Below, piece after piece: positions 46,820 through 56,373 of a stretch of DNA of 64,000 nucleotides; position 1 is the first letter of the stretch, and every line of letters begins with the position of its first letter. The notes below the pieces were generated by a model. It ran no database searches and was not told where the DNA came from. It saw only the letters and a list, made by a program, of their open reading frames with translations. The translations under genes and the position numbers were made by a program. The stretch spans positions 1,457,393-1,521,392 of the forward strand of contig NZ_GL870929.1 in the NCBI RefSeq assembly GCF_000190695.1, read 5' to 3'. This DNA comes from Kingella denitrificans ATCC 33394. Its GTDB lineage: Bacteria; Pseudomonadota; Gammaproteobacteria; Burkholderiales; Neisseriaceae.

Positions 46820-46889
46820 GCCGCAAAAAGCAGCCTGCACTTTTCAGGCTGCCTGAAAGCTGGGCAAACAAATAAGAAGGCTATTAGAA

Positions 46890-47330
46890 ATGAATTTTTG
46901 GCATATGCAGATGCACCGAACTGGCGAAATGGAACTTTCTGAAAACATTGATTGGATTTTAGAACACAAAAAAATCATTGGTTTGGGACAATGGGAAGAA
47001 GGAAAAGAACAAATTAACCGTTTTATCAATGAGATTCAGGTTAATGACATTGTTGCACTAAAACGCGGGGGAGAGCTGATTGCGCTTGTCCAAGTTACGG
47101 GCGGGGCATATAAAGTTACTGACGATGCTAATCCCGATACGGATTGGATTGTGAATCGCCGTCCTATTCGTGTTTTAGATTGGGCGATTGAACCAAAAAC
47201 ATTGAAAGATGTGCGCGGCACATTAAAACGTTGTAAGAGCGATGATGTAGAAACCACTCAAACTATTAAACAATGGTATGAAGCCGTAGTGAAATCATTT
47301 GCAAAACGAAGAGTGGATTTAACCGTTTAA
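46890..47330 (+). CDS. EVE/PUA-like domain protein, probably acquired
   Basis: A 146-residue protein. WHMQMHRTGEMELSENIDWI, IIGLGQWEEGK, VNDIVALKRGGELIALVQVT and DWIVNRRPIRVLDW are arranged like the small EVE/PUA-type domain found at the N-terminus of McrB-like and related modified-base restriction proteins. Here it stands alone, so it may read a modified base or RNA without a nuclease. Composition is far more A+T-rich than its surroundings (19 G/C in 46901-46960, against well over half in nuo genes). AGAAGG precedes the ATG. It lies between nuoD and nuoE. The domain call is by motif pattern and moderate in certainty. Confidence 0.65.
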   Translation: MNFWHMQMHRTGEMELSENIDWILEHKKIIGLGQWEEGKEQINRFINEIQVNDIVALKRGGELIALVQVTGGAYKVTDDANPDTDWIVNRRPIRVLDWAIEPKTLKDVRGTLKRCKSDDVETTQTIKQWYEAVVKSFAKRRVDLTV

Positions 47331-47385
47331 ATTAGTTTTCAGACTACCTGAAACCCGCCCCATCATTATTATCGAGAACAAAACC

Positions 47386-47859
47386 ATGTTATCCGCACAA
47401 TTGTTGCAACAAATCGACACCGAACTGGCCAAATATCCCGCCGACCAACGCCGCAGCGCCATTATGGGCGCGTTGCGTATCGCCCAAACCGAGCTTGGCT
47501 ACCTTGCGCCCGAAACCATCGAATATGTGGCGCAATATGTCGGCATTCCTGCCATCGCGGCGTATGAAGTCGCCACGTTCTACAATATGTACGACCTCAA
47601 GCCCGTGGGCAAATACAAACTCACCGTCTGCACCAACCTTCCCTGCGCCCTGCGCGGCGGCGTGGATGCGGGCGAATACCTGAAACAAAAGCTCGGCATT
47701 GACTACGGCGAAACCACTGCGGACGGCAAGTTCACCCTGGTAGAAGGCGAGTGCATGGGTGCGTGCGGCGATGCCCCCGTGATGCTGCTGAACAACCACA
47801 CCATGTGCAGCTATATGGACGCGGAAGCGATTGACAAGAAACTGGCAGAGTTGGAGTGA
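47386..47859 (+). CDS. nuoE: NADH-quinone oxidoreductase subunit E
   Basis: NADH-module subunit with a [2Fe-2S] cluster. The 157-residue product shows the ligands VCTNLPCALRGG and EGECMGACGDAPV, and VATFYNMYDLKPVGKY. Cargo genes flank it on both sides (EVE-like and LprI-like). Confidence 0.96.
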   Translation: MLSAQLLQQIDTELAKYPADQRRSAIMGALRIAQTELGYLAPETIEYVAQYVGIPAIAAYEVATFYNMYDLKPVGKYKLTVCTNLPCALRGGVDAGEYLKQKLGIDYGETTADGKFTLVEGECMGACGDAPVMLLNNHTMCSYMDAEAIDKKLAELE

Positions 47860-47955
47860 ATGTTCGGGCAGCCTGAAAAGCAGCCTGCACCCCCAAACCC
47901 TTCTCTCTGCGGGAAAGGCCGATTCGTACGGCCGCAGAAAATTTTAAAGATTAAA

Positions 47956-47982
47956 CATGGCGTCTTGCCGCCATACCCACGC
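47956..47982. repeat. Short palindromic repeat, copy 4
   Basis: CATGGCGTCTTGCCGCCATA followed by CCCACGC; the near-exact reverse complement of copy 1 (11182-11208). An AGGCAGCCTGAA-type uptake site directly follows (47987). Confidence 0.6.
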
Positions 47983-48049
47983 TTTCAGGCAGCCTGAAAA
48001 CCAAAGGCGGCATCCTGTGCCGAAAGCCAAACCGCCAGAAAACAAAACC

Positions 48050-48484
48050 ATGCCCGGTAAAACTGCACTATTGCTTGCCGCATTCCTGTCGGCCACCCAT
48101 GCGGCTGCCGAAATCGTGCAGACCGAATACAATATCCGCCGCCGTTGCAGCGAACGTCATTTTGCCCAAACCGAAGTTCGGGACTGTGTCCGCCGTGCCG
48201 CTGAAATCAGCGCGGCAAACTTGCGGCAGGCACAACGGCAGGCCACCGCCAAAATTCGAGCGTGGAACGAAGACCGCCGCTATGTCCTCGCCGCACAGCA
48301 AAAATTAAAGGCGGCGGAACACAGTTTTGCGACATATCGCCAGAATCATTGCTCTTGGGCAGCATCGCTCGGTGGCGGCGCAATCGGTACGGCAAACGAA
48401 ATGCGGCGCAATGCCTGCATCGCCGAGACGAACAACCGCCGCGCCGAAGAATTGCGCGGAATCATGCAACACTGGCCGTTTTGA
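48050..48484 (+). CDS. Secreted LprI/DUF1311-like protein (possible lysozyme inhibitor)
   Basis: A 144-residue exported protein: signal peptide MPGKTALLLAAFLSATHAAA, then helices with the LprI-like spacing of cysteines and aromatics, FATYRQNHCSWAASLGGGAIG, TANEMRRNACIAETNNRRAEEL. LprI-family proteins of mycobacteria inhibit lysozyme, and the module is widespread; function here is inferred. It lies between nuoE and nuoF, an odd place for a secreted protein. Upstream in-frame ATG codons precede a repeat; I use the signal-peptide ATG. Confidence 0.7.
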   Translation: MPGKTALLLAAFLSATHAAAEIVQTEYNIRRRCSERHFAQTEVRDCVRRAAEISAANLRQAQRQATAKIRAWNEDRRYVLAAQQKLKAAEHSFATYRQNHCSWAASLGGGAIGTANEMRRNACIAETNNRRAEELRGIMQHWPF

Positions 48485-48578
48485 CACAAGGCGCACAAAA
48501 AGCCTGCATCCCAACAAACCCAAGCAGCCCCGTTTGCAGGCTGCCTGAACCCTGAAAACAAACCTAGGTACAATCCAA

Positions 48579-49880
48579 ATGGCAATCTACCAATCCGGCG
48601 TAATCTTCAAAGACGTAAACACCCAAGACCCGAACTGCTGGACGCTGGCGGCCTATCAGGCGCGCGGCGGCTATCAGGCGTTGCGCAAGATTTTGAGCGA
48701 AAAAACACCGCAAAACGACGTGATTGACGAAGTCAAAGCATCCGGTTTGCGGGGACGCGGCGGTGCGGGCTTCCCCACCGGCCTGAAATGGAGCTTCATG
48801 CCCCGTTCCCTGCCCGGTGCAAAATATGTTGTCTGCAACACGGACGAAGGCGAACCCGGCACGTTCAAAGACCGCGACATCATCATGTACAACCCCCACG
48901 CGCTGATTGAGGGCATGATTATTGCGGGTTACGCCATGTGCGCGGAAGCCGGCTACAACTACATTCACGGCGAAATTTTCGAGGGTTTCCAACGCTTTGA
49001 AGCTGCGCTGAAAGAAGCTCGCGAAGCAGGCCTGCTCGGCAAGAACATCATGGGCAGCGGTTTCGATTTCGAGCTCTTCGCCCACCACGGTTACGGCGCA
49101 TACATCTGCGGCGAAGAAACCGCATTACTCGAATCGTTGGAAGGTAAAAAAGGCCAGCCGCGCTTCAAGCCGCCGTTCCCTGCATCATTCGGTTTATATG
49201 GCAAACCCACCACCATCAACAACACCGAAACCCTGTCGTCCATCCCCTTCATTATCCGCGACGGCGGCAAAACCTTTGCCGACCAAGGCATTGAAGGCGC
49301 AGGCGGCACCAAGCTCTTCTCCATTTCCGGCCACGTGGAACGCCCCGGCAACTACGAAGTGCCATTGGGCACGCCATTTGCCAAACTGTTGGAAATGGCG
49401 GGCGGCATGCGCGGCGGCAAAAAACTCAAAGCCGTTATTCCCGGCGGTTCGTCCGCGCCCGTGTTGCCCGGCGACATTATGATGGGCTTGAACATGGACT
49501 ATGACAGCATTGCCAAAGCCGGTTCCATGCTCGGTTCTGGCGCGATTATCGTGATGGACGAAGATGTGTGCATGGTCAAAGCCTTGGAGCGGTTGAGCTA
49601 TTTCTACCACGAAGAATCCTGCGGCCAATGCACCCCCTGCCGCGAAGGTACGGGCTGGCTCTACCGTGTCGTGCACCGCATCGCCAGCGGCAAAGGCCGT
49701 CCCGACGATTTGGAACTGCTCGACAGCGTGGGCAACAACATGGCCGGCCGCACCATTTGCGCGCTGGCTGATGCCGCCGTGTTCCCCGTCCGCAGCTTCA
49801 CCAAACACTTCCGCGCCGAGTTTGAACACTACATCGAGCACGGTAAACCGATGAAGCCGCACCAATGGGGCAGTTGGTAA
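48579..49880 (+). CDS. nuoF: NADH-quinone oxidoreductase subunit F
   Basis: NADH- and FMN-binding subunit of complex I. The 433-residue protein has the FMN/NADH loops [16 protein letters not shown] and [31 protein letters not shown], and the 4Fe-4S ligands [12 protein letters not shown]. Ordinary length. Preceded by LprI-like cargo and an uptake core (about 48534), followed by a small cargo gene. Confidence 0.97.
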   Translation: MAIYQSGVIFKDVNTQDPNCWTLAAYQARGGYQALRKILSEKTPQNDVIDEVKASGLRGRGGAGFPTGLKWSFMPRSLPGAKYVVCNTDEGEPGTFKDRDIIMYNPHALIEGMIIAGYAMCAEAGYNYIHGEIFEGFQRFEAALKEAREAGLLGKNIMGSGFDFELFAHHGYGAYICGEETALLESLEGKKGQPRFKPPFPASFGLYGKPTTINNTETLSSIPFIIRDGGKTFADQGIEGAGGTKLFSISGHVERPGNYEVPLGTPFAKLLEMAGGMRGGKKLKAVIPGGSSAPVLPGDIMMGLNMDYDSIAKAGSMLGSGAIIVMDEDVCMVKALERLSYFYHEESCGQCTPCREGTGWLYRVVHRIASGKGRPDDLELLDSVGNNMAGRTICALADAAVFPVRSFTKHFRAEFEHYIEHGKPMKPHQWGSW

Positions 49881-49911
49881 AGTGCAGGCTGCCTGAAACA
49901 GGAGTCAAGAT

Positions 49912-50163
49912 ATGGCAGATATGAGTGTTGTCGCGCTCGGCGCGGTGGTGGGCTATGTGGTCGTCAGCTATATTCAGAAGACTAAGGCGCAGTCGAATGC
50001 AGACAAAATTGCCGCCCTGCTGCTGGGCAATCCCGAAGTCGCCGCGTGGCTCGAACAGAATTTGATGGGCAACAATGTGGCCGACATCAAAGCCATCCGC
50101 CTGCAATTTGGGCTGGGATTGCTCGAAGCCAAAGCCCTGTTGGATAAATATCGGGCGCAATAA
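49912..50163 (+). CDS. Small membrane-anchored protein with L7/L12-like C-terminus
   Basis: An 83-residue protein: a hydrophobic N-terminal helix (VVALGAVVGYVVVSYIQ), a linker, and DIKAIRLQFGLGLLEAKALL, whose shape (IKxIRxxxGLGLxEAKxLVxK) resembles the C-terminal domain of ribosomal protein L7/L12. Such membrane-tethered small relatives are known as unnamed families; the function is unknown. Between nuoF and nuoG in the operon. AGGAG lies shortly before the ATG. Confidence 0.7.
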   Translation: MADMSVVALGAVVGYVVVSYIQKTKAQSNADKIAALLLGNPEVAAWLEQNLMGNNVADIKAIRLQFGLGLLEAKALLDKYRAQ

Positions 50164-50294
50164 AAGCAGCCTGCACACCAGACAGCGGCGCAAACAAACA
50201 GCAGATACAGACAGTTAAGAACAATATGATTGCAGGCACGGCCGCCCAAAGCAGCCTGCACCCCTTTTCAAAAATCCGGTAACTAGGAAGAACC

Positions 50295-52544
50295 ATGTTA
50301 CAAATCCAAATAGACGGCAAACAGATTGAAGTACAGCAGGGCGCGACCGTAATGGAAGCTGCGCACGAGCTGGGGACATATATCCCGCATTTCTGTTACC
50401 ACAAAAAACTCTCCATTGCCGCCAACTGCCGTATGTGCCTGGTGGAAGTGGAAAAAGCCCCCAAACCATTGCCCGCCTGCGCCACGCCGGTAACGGACGG
50501 CATGGTGGTGCACACGCATTCGGCCAAAGCCAAGCAGGCTCAGGAAGGCGTGATGGAGTTCCTGCTCATCAACCACCCGTTGGACTGCCCCGTGTGCGAC
50601 AAGGGCGGCGAGTGCCAGTTGCAAGATTTGGCGGTGGGCTACGGTATGTCGTCCAGCCGCTACGGAGAAGAAAAACGCGCTGTAAAACCCAAAGAAATGG
50701 GCCCGCTGATTTCCACGCAGGAAATGAGCCGCTGCATCCACTGCACCCGCTGCGTGCGCTTTACCGAAGAAATTGCCGGCGAACAGGAAATCGGTATTGC
50801 CAACCGCGGCGAATTGTCCGAAATCATGACCTTTGTCGGCAAAGCGGTGGAAACCGAACTGTCGGGCAACGTGATTGACCTCTGCCCTGTGGGCGCATTG
50901 ACCAGCAAACCGTTCCGCTTCAACGCGCGGACGTGGGAATTGAGCCGCCGCAAATCTGTGTCCGCGCACGACGCGCTGGGCTCGAATCTGGAAGTTCAGA
51001 CCAAAGAACACACCGTGCGTCGCGTGCTGCCGCGCGAAAACGAAGCCATTAACGAATGCTGGCTGTCGGATAAAGACCGTTTCGCGTATGAAGGCCTGAA
51101 CCACGAAAGCCGCCTGACGCAGCCGAAAATCAAGCATGGCGGCGAATGGCAGACGGTGGATTGGCCGACTGCGCTCGAATATGTGCGCCACACGCTCGAA
51201 TGTGTGGGCAACGAATACGGCAAAGACCAAATCGCCGTGTGGGCGAACCCGATGAACACGGTGGAAGAACTGTATCTGGCGAAAAAACTGGCCGACGGAT
51301 TGGGCGTGAACGCCACCACCGCACGCCTGCGCGAAAGCGACAGCCGCCTTTCAGGCAGCCTGCAAGGCGCGCAATGGCTCGGCCAAACGATTGAAGAGCT
51401 GGCAGACAACAACGCCGTGCTGGTGGTCGGCGCGGTGCTGCGCAAAGAACAGCCGCTGCTGACCGCACGCCTGCGCCGCGCTGCGAAAAACGGCATGGCG
51501 GTGAGCGTGTTGTCCGCACAGGCGGAAGAACTGCATATGCCGCTGCTGACGCAGGACGTGCGCCACCCGAATACTTGGGCGGACTATCTGAACAACCTGC
51601 CCGAAGCCGTTGCAGGCAGCCTGCAAAACGCCGAACGCGCCGCCATCGTCTTGGGCGCGGAAGTGCAAAACCATCCGGATTACGCGGCGATTTACCATGC
51701 GGCGCAGAAAGCGGCATTGGCATTGGGCGCGCGCTTCGGCATTTTGCCGCAGGCGGCCAACAGCGTGGGCGCGGACGTGCTGGGCTTCAACCAGGCTGCG
51801 ATTGCCGATTTGGTCGCCCAACCGAAAAAAGCCGTGCTGCTGCTGAATGTCGAGCCCGATGTGGACGTGTTGGGCGGCGGCAAAGCCGTGGACAGCCTGA
51901 AACAGGCGGGCAGCGTGTTGGCGTTTACCGCATACGAAAGCGACACCCTGCTGGACGTGGCGGACGTGCTGCTGCCGATTGCGCCGTTCACCGAAACTTC
52001 CGGCAGCTTCATCAGCATGGAAGGACGCTTGCAGTCGTTCTACGGCGTTACCAAAGCATTGGGCGACAGCAAACCGCTGTGGAAAGTGCTGCGCGTGCTG
52101 GGCAACCTGTTCGCGCTGGACGGCTTCGGTTTCGAGAGCAGCGAAGAAGTGCTGGCGGAAGCCTTGGGCAATGCAGATGCGCTGCCTGAAAAACTCAATA
52201 ATTTCAGCAACGGACAGGTGCAGGCTGCTTTCAATAATGCCGACAAACTCGTGCGCGTGGGCGGCGTGGGCATTTACCACACCGACCCGATTGTGCGCCG
52301 TGCCGCATCTTTGCAGCAAACCCAACACGCCGCCGTGCCCGAAGCGCGCGTACACCCCATGACGCTGGGCATGCTCGGCCTGGTGGATGGCGACGAAGTG
52401 CTGGCCGAACAACACGGCCACACCGCCAACGTGACCGTGCGCGCCGACAAAACGCTGCCCGAAAACGTGGTACACCTGCCGCACCATCCGGCCAACGCCC
52501 AACTCGGCGGCCTGATGAACACTATTAAATTGACGAGGGCATAA
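50295..52544 (+). CDS. nuoG: NADH-quinone oxidoreductase subunit G
   Basis: Iron-sulfur subunit of the NADH module. The 749-residue product has the 2Fe-2S ferredoxin start ([20 protein letters not shown]), the [18 protein letters not shown] cluster site, [13 protein letters not shown] and [15 protein letters not shown], then a molybdopterin-oxidoreductase-like half. It is shorter than E. coli NuoG but usual for neisseriae. Uptake variants lie inside (51353, 51615, 52219). It ends two bases before nuoH. Confidence 0.96.
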   Translation: MLQIQIDGKQIEVQQGATVMEAAHELGTYIPHFCYHKKLSIAANCRMCLVEVEKAPKPLPACATPVTDGMVVHTHSAKAKQAQEGVMEFLLINHPLDCPVCDKGGECQLQDLAVGYGMSSSRYGEEKRAVKPKEMGPLISTQEMSRCIHCTRCVRFTEEIAGEQEIGIANRGELSEIMTFVGKAVETELSGNVIDLCPVGALTSKPFRFNARTWELSRRKSVSAHDALGSNLEVQTKEHTVRRVLPRENEAINECWLSDKDRFAYEGLNHESRLTQPKIKHGGEWQTVDWPTALEYVRHTLECVGNEYGKDQIAVWANPMNTVEELYLAKKLADGLGVNATTARLRESDSRLSGSLQGAQWLGQTIEELADNNAVLVVGAVLRKEQPLLTARLRRAAKNGMAVSVLSAQAEELHMPLLTQDVRHPNTWADYLNNLPEAVAGSLQNAERAAIVLGAEVQNHPDYAAIYHAAQKAALALGARFGILPQAANSVGADVLGFNQAAIADLVAQPKKAVLLLNVEPDVDVLGGGKAVDSLKQAGSVLAFTAYESDTLLDVADVLLPIAPFTETSGSFISMEGRLQSFYGVTKALGDSKPLWKVLRVLGNLFALDGFGFESSEEVLAEALGNADALPEKLNNFSNGQVQAAFNNADKLVRVGGVGIYHTDPIVRRAASLQQTQHAAVPEARVHPMTLGMLGLVDGDEVLAEQHGHTANVTVRADKTLPENVVHLPHHPANAQLGGLMNTIKLTRA

Positions 52545-52546
52545 TC

Positions 52547-53623
52547 ATGCAAGAATGGTTTCAAACCCTATTTGCCACCACGCTCGGCATGGGCGAAACA
52601 GGCGCAACGATTGGCCTAATCGTCGCCATTTTGGTCAAAATCGTGCTGATTTTGCTGCCGTTGATTTTGACGGTGGCGTATCTGACCTATTTCGAGCGCA
52701 AAGTCATCGGCTTTATGCAGCTTCGCGTCGGCCCGAACGTGGTCGGCCCGTGGGGCTTAATCCAGCCGTTTGCCGACGTGCTGAAACTGCTGTTTAAAGA
52801 AGTGACCCGCCCCAGCTCGTCCAACAAATACCTGTTCTACATCGGCCCGATGATGGCGCTTGCCCCGTCGTTTGCCGCGTGGGCGGTTGTGCCGTTTTCC
52901 GACACATGGGTGCTGACCAACGTGGACGCAGGCCTGCTGTATATCCTGATGATTACGTCGCTGTCCGTGTACGGCGTGATTATCGCCGGCTGGGCTTCCA
53001 ACTCCAAATACGCCATGCTCGGCGCGATGCGTGCTTCGGCGCAAACCATTTCCTACGAAATCGCCATGTCCGCCGCGCTGGTGTGCGTGATTATGGTTTC
53101 AGGCAGCCTGAATTTTAAAGACATCGTGGCCGCGCAAAGCAGCGGCATTGCCGGCGGTTCCATTTTCTCGTGGAACTGGTTTACCCTGTTCCCCGTGTTT
53201 CTCGTGTACCTGATTTCCGCCGTGGCCGAAACCAACCGCGCGCCGTTTGACGTAGCGGAGGGCGAAAGCGAAATCGTGGCCGGACACCACGTGGAATATT
53301 CCGGCTTTGCTTTCGCACTGTTCTTCCTGGCCGAATATATTTTCATGATTTTAATCGGCGCGCTCACTTCCATCATGTTCCTCGGCGGCTGGCTTTCGCC
53401 CTTCCCGCAAAGCTGGGGCGTTATCGGCACACCGAGCGCAATTTGGATGTTCGCCAAAATGGCATTCGTGCTGTACGGCTATTTGTGGATTCGCGCCACC
53501 TTCCCGCGCTACCGTTACGACCAAATCATGCGGTTGGGCTGGAAAGTGCTGATTCCCGTAGGCTTCATTTCCATCGCCGTGCTGGCGGCGTGGATGGTAT
53601 CGCCGCTGAGTTTGTGGAAATAA
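52547..53623 (+). CDS. nuoH: NADH-quinone oxidoreductase subunit H
   Basis: Membrane subunit at the quinone cavity. The 358-residue protein has many helices and [31 protein letters not shown], and [16 protein letters not shown], all diagnostic of NuoH. An AGGCAGCCTGAA-type site (53101) lies inside the gene. Two cargo genes and a Correia-like element follow before nuoI. Confidence 0.97.
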   Translation: MQEWFQTLFATTLGMGETGATIGLIVAILVKIVLILLPLILTVAYLTYFERKVIGFMQLRVGPNVVGPWGLIQPFADVLKLLFKEVTRPSSSNKYLFYIGPMMALAPSFAAWAVVPFSDTWVLTNVDAGLLYILMITSLSVYGVIIAGWASNSKYAMLGAMRASAQTISYEIAMSAALVCVIMVSGSLNFKDIVAAQSSGIAGGSIFSWNWFTLFPVFLVYLISAVAETNRAPFDVAEGESEIVAGHHVEYSGFAFALFFLAEYIFMILIGALTSIMFLGGWLSPFPQSWGVIGTPSAIWMFAKMAFVLYGYLWIRATFPRYRYDQIMRLGWKVLIPVGFISIAVLAAWMVSPLSLWK

Positions 53624-53676
53624 GGGCAGCCTGAAATCCAAAAGCAGCCTGTGAATTTACCGTAAAAGGAAATGAT

Positions 53677-54264
53677 ATGAAAACGCTCATCAATCTGTTC
53701 CATCCCAACCTTGCTCGATCCAAAGTAAACCGTGCATGGGCGGAACGGTTGGCACGCGAACCGAACGTAACCGTCCGTAAACTTTATGAACTTTATCCCG
53801 ACGGTAAAATTGATGTCGCCGCAGAACAGTCCACATTGTTGGCGCACGACAGACTGGTGTTTCAGCATCCGTTTTACTGGTATTCCATTCCCCCATTGAT
53901 GAAACAGTGGCTGGACGACGTGCTGACCTATAACTGGGCATACGGCCCCAAGGGCGGCGTATTGGCGGGTAAAGAGTGGGTGTGCGCCATTTCTACGGGC
54001 GGACCGGCAGATTCGTATCAAGCAGGTGGCTATAACAGCTTTTCCATGTCCGAATTTTTAAAACCTTTGCAGCAGACCGCGAATTTGCTGAAAACCCCGT
54101 TTCTGCCGCCGTTTGTTTTTCACGGTGCAGTAGTTGCCGATGATGTGGCGATAGCGCAATCTGCCGAAGATTGCGTCGCCCATGTGTTAAATCCCTTGCT
54201 GGATCCCGCTAAAAAACTTGCCGCCCTGTCCGCCAAAATGGAACAGGAAGGCGTAAGCTTGTAA
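53677..54264 (+). CDS. NAD(P)H:quinone oxidoreductase-like flavoprotein (KefF/KefG/MdaB type)
   Basis: A 195-residue flavodoxin-fold protein of the NAD(P)H dehydrogenase (quinone) family. Visible: HPNLARSKVNRAWAERL (phosphate-binding start), LVFQHPFYWYSIPPLMKQWLDDVL and ISTGGPADSYQAGGYN. In this family FMN-bound proteins reduce quinones or regulate Kef potassium efflux; no kef gene is nearby. It sits in the nuo operon between nuoH and nuoI, where a quinone link would be fitting but is not shown. Confidence 0.8.
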   Translation: MKTLINLFHPNLARSKVNRAWAERLAREPNVTVRKLYELYPDGKIDVAAEQSTLLAHDRLVFQHPFYWYSIPPLMKQWLDDVLTYNWAYGPKGGVLAGKEWVCAISTGGPADSYQAGGYNSFSMSEFLKPLQQTANLLKTPFLPPFVFHGAVVADDVAIAQSAEDCVAHVLNPLLDPAKKLAALSAKMEQEGVSL

Positions 54265-54307
54265 CCGCGTTTTCAGGCAGCCTGCACCCGCATAACAAGG
54301 ACACCCC

Positions 54308-54598
54308 ATGTTCATCATCGCCCTGACCTACACCGCCCCGCTCGAACAAGTGGAACAGCACCTGGCTGCCCACCGGCAGTTTTTGGACAAACACTACCAA
54401 AGCGGCGTATTCCTGTTTTCGGGGCGCAAAGAACCGCGCACCGGCGGTATTATCGTTGCCCGTGCCGCAAGCCGCGCCGAGATAGAGCGCATTATCGGCG
54501 AAGACCCATTTCACCAAGCCGGCATTGCCGATTACGAAATTACCGAATTTATCCCTGCCAAAACCGCCCCCGATTTGGCGCAATACGCAGAAAACTGA
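54308..54598 (+). CDS. YciI family protein
   Basis: A 96-residue protein with the YciI/YCII fold pattern (DUF3813-like dimeric alpha/beta barrel): MFIIALTYTAPLEQVEQHLAAHRQFLDKHY and FIPAKTAPDLAQYAEN. The conserved His in the AAHRQFL segment is present. Function of the family is unsettled. Immediately followed by a Correia-like element in the nuo operon. Confidence 0.8.
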   Translation: MFIIALTYTAPLEQVEQHLAAHRQFLDKHYQSGVFLFSGRKEPRTGGIIVARAASRAEIERIIGEDPFHQAGIADYEITEFIPAKTAPDLAQYAEN

Positions 54599-54625
54599 AC
54601 GGCGCAGACGCTGCCACGCAAAAGA

Positions 54626-54731
54626 TATAGTGGATTAAAATAAAAATGAGACAAGGCGGCGAGCCGCAAGGTGTACAGGTGGTACGTCAAGGCGAGCCAA
54701 CGCCGTATCATTGCAATTTTAATCTACTATA
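54626..54731. mobile_element. Correia-like repeat element inside the nuo operon (106 bp)
   Basis: Starts TATAGTGGATTAAAATAAAA, ends AATTTTAATCTACTATA. It is inserted between the YciI gene and nuoI; the nuoI start lies only 47 bases after its right end, so the nuoI-N transcript must cross the element or start beyond it. Confidence 0.88.
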
Positions 54732-54778
54732 AAAAGCAGCCTGCACCCCGAACACCCAACCCGAAAGAGCAAACCAAA

Positions 54779-55258
54779 ATGGCCAATTTCTTCAAAACCT
54801 TCCTGCTCGGCGAACTCGTCAAAGGCATGGGCGTAACGCTCAAAAACTTCTTCGCCCGCAAAGACACGATTTACTTCCCCGAAGAAAAAACCCCGCAATC
54901 CGTGCGCTTTCGAGGCCTGCACGCCCAACGCCGCTATCCGAACGGCGAAGAACGCTGCATCGCCTGCAAACTGTGCGAGGCCGTCTGCCCCGCCATGGCG
55001 ATTAACATCGAATCCGAAGAGCGCGAAGACGGCACCCGCCGCACCACACGTTACGACATCGACCTGACCAAGTGCATTTTCTGCGGCTTCTGCGAAGAAG
55101 CCTGCCCCACCGATGCGATTGTGGAAACCCACATCTTCGAATACCACGGCGAGAAAAAAGGCGATTTGCACATGACCAAGCCCATCCTGCTGGCCATCGG
55201 CGACAAATACGAAGCGGAAATTGCCAAACGCAAAGCGGCGGACGCGCCATACCGCTGA
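54779..55258 (+). CDS. nuoI: NADH-quinone oxidoreductase subunit I
   Basis: Peripheral subunit with two 4Fe-4S clusters. The 159-residue product has [18 protein letters not shown] and [17 protein letters not shown]. The start is the [16 protein letters not shown]; the frame runs upstream into a DUS and Correia-like sequence. First nuo gene after the Correia-like insertion. Confidence 0.96.
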   Translation: MANFFKTFLLGELVKGMGVTLKNFFARKDTIYFPEEKTPQSVRFRGLHAQRRYPNGEERCIACKLCEAVCPAMAINIESEEREDGTRRTTRYDIDLTKCIFCGFCEEACPTDAIVETHIFEYHGEKKGDLHMTKPILLAIGDKYEAEIAKRKAADAPYR

Positions 55259-55340
55259 TGGCGGAGCGGATAGGCCGTCTGCAAAAAGCAGCCTGCACCC
55301 GAAAAAATTTTAAACACCCAAACCCAGAAAGTACAAAACC

Positions 55341-55994
55341 ATGACTTTCCAACTCATCCTGTTCTATCTGTTTGCCGCCGTCATTCTATACGGCGCGCTG
55401 CAAACCGTAACCGCCAAAAACCCCGTGCACGCCGCGCTGCATCTGGTGCTCACTTTCTGCGCCTCCGCCATGATGTGGCTTCTGATGCAGGCTGAATTTC
55501 TCGGCATCACGCTCGTGGTCGTGTATGTCGGCGCGGTGATGGTGCTGTTTCTGTTTGTCGTGATGATGCTGAACATCGACGTGGAAGAAATGCGCCAAGG
55601 CTTCTGGCGGCACGCCCCTGCCGCGCTGGTGGTCGGCGTGCTGATGGCCGCCCTGCTGATTGCCATCTTCCTTGCGCCCGACACCGCGCTCAACCAGTTC
55701 GGCCTGATGAAAGACATCCCTGCCGATTACAGCAACGTGCGCGATTTGGGCAAACAGATTTACACCGCCTATCTGCTGCCGTTTGAACTCGCCGCCGTGC
55801 TGCTCGTGCTCGGCATGGTGGCTGCCATTGCGCTGGTACACCGCAAAACGAACAACCCCAAACGCCAAGACCCGGCCGAACAGGTTAAAGTGTCCGCCGA
55901 TAAAAACCGTATGCGCCTCGTGAAAATGGAAAGCGTGGTGCAAACCCCGACCACCCAGCCCGAACCCGCCGAAAACCTGGAGACCAAAGCATGA
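55341..55994 (+). CDS. nuoJ: NADH-quinone oxidoreductase subunit J
   Basis: Membrane subunit of the proton-pumping arm. 217 residues, five hydrophobic helices; [19 protein letters not shown] and the glutamate-bearing third helix region [30 protein letters not shown] pattern identify it. The C-terminal 50 residues are a soluble Pro/Gln-rich tail. Overlaps nuoK by four bases (ATGA), so the two are coupled. Confidence 0.95.
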   Translation: MTFQLILFYLFAAVILYGALQTVTAKNPVHAALHLVLTFCASAMMWLLMQAEFLGITLVVVYVGAVMVLFLFVVMMLNIDVEEMRQGFWRHAPAALVVGVLMAALLIAIFLAPDTALNQFGLMKDIPADYSNVRDLGKQIYTAYLLPFELAAVLLVLGMVAAIALVHRKTNNPKRQDPAEQVKVSADKNRMRLVKMESVVQTPTTQPEPAENLETKA

Positions 55995-56296
55995 TTACGC
56001 TGACCCATTATCTCGTCCTCGCCGCGCTCCTGTTCGGCATCAGCGCGATGGGGATTTACATGAACCGCAAAAACGTGCTCGTGCTGCTGATGTCCATCGA
56101 ACTCATGTTGCTGGCCGTGAACTTCAACTTCATTGCCTTTTCGCAATATTTGGGCGACACGGCAGGGCAGGTGTTCGTATTTTTCGTGCTGACCGTGGCT
56201 GCTGCCGAAAGCGCGATTGGTTTGGCGATTATGGTGCTGGTGTACCGCAACCGCAAATCCATCGACATTGCCGATTTGGACAGCCTGAAAGGATAA
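55991..56296 (+). CDS. nuoK: NADH-quinone oxidoreductase subunit K
   Basis: Small antiporter-like membrane subunit; 101 residues, three helices. The conserved acids in [17 protein letters not shown] and [17 protein letters not shown] are in place. Coupled to nuoJ by overlap and followed by an uptake core before nuoL. Confidence 0.96.
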   Translation: MITLTHYLVLAALLFGISAMGIYMNRKNVLVLLMSIELMLLAVNFNFIAFSQYLGDTAGQVFVFFVLTVAAAESAIGLAIMVLVYRNRKSIDIADLDSLKG

Positions 56297-56373
56297 GGCG
56301 GCTTTTCAGGCAGCCTGCACCCCAAACAAAACAACTCCATAAATTCAAATCCCCCCATAAAGGTTCACTCAAA

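Noticed and set aside
45530..46840. Open frame of 436 codons opposite nuoD
   Set aside because: Antisense shadow; it begins with translated uptake sequence (MQAAF).
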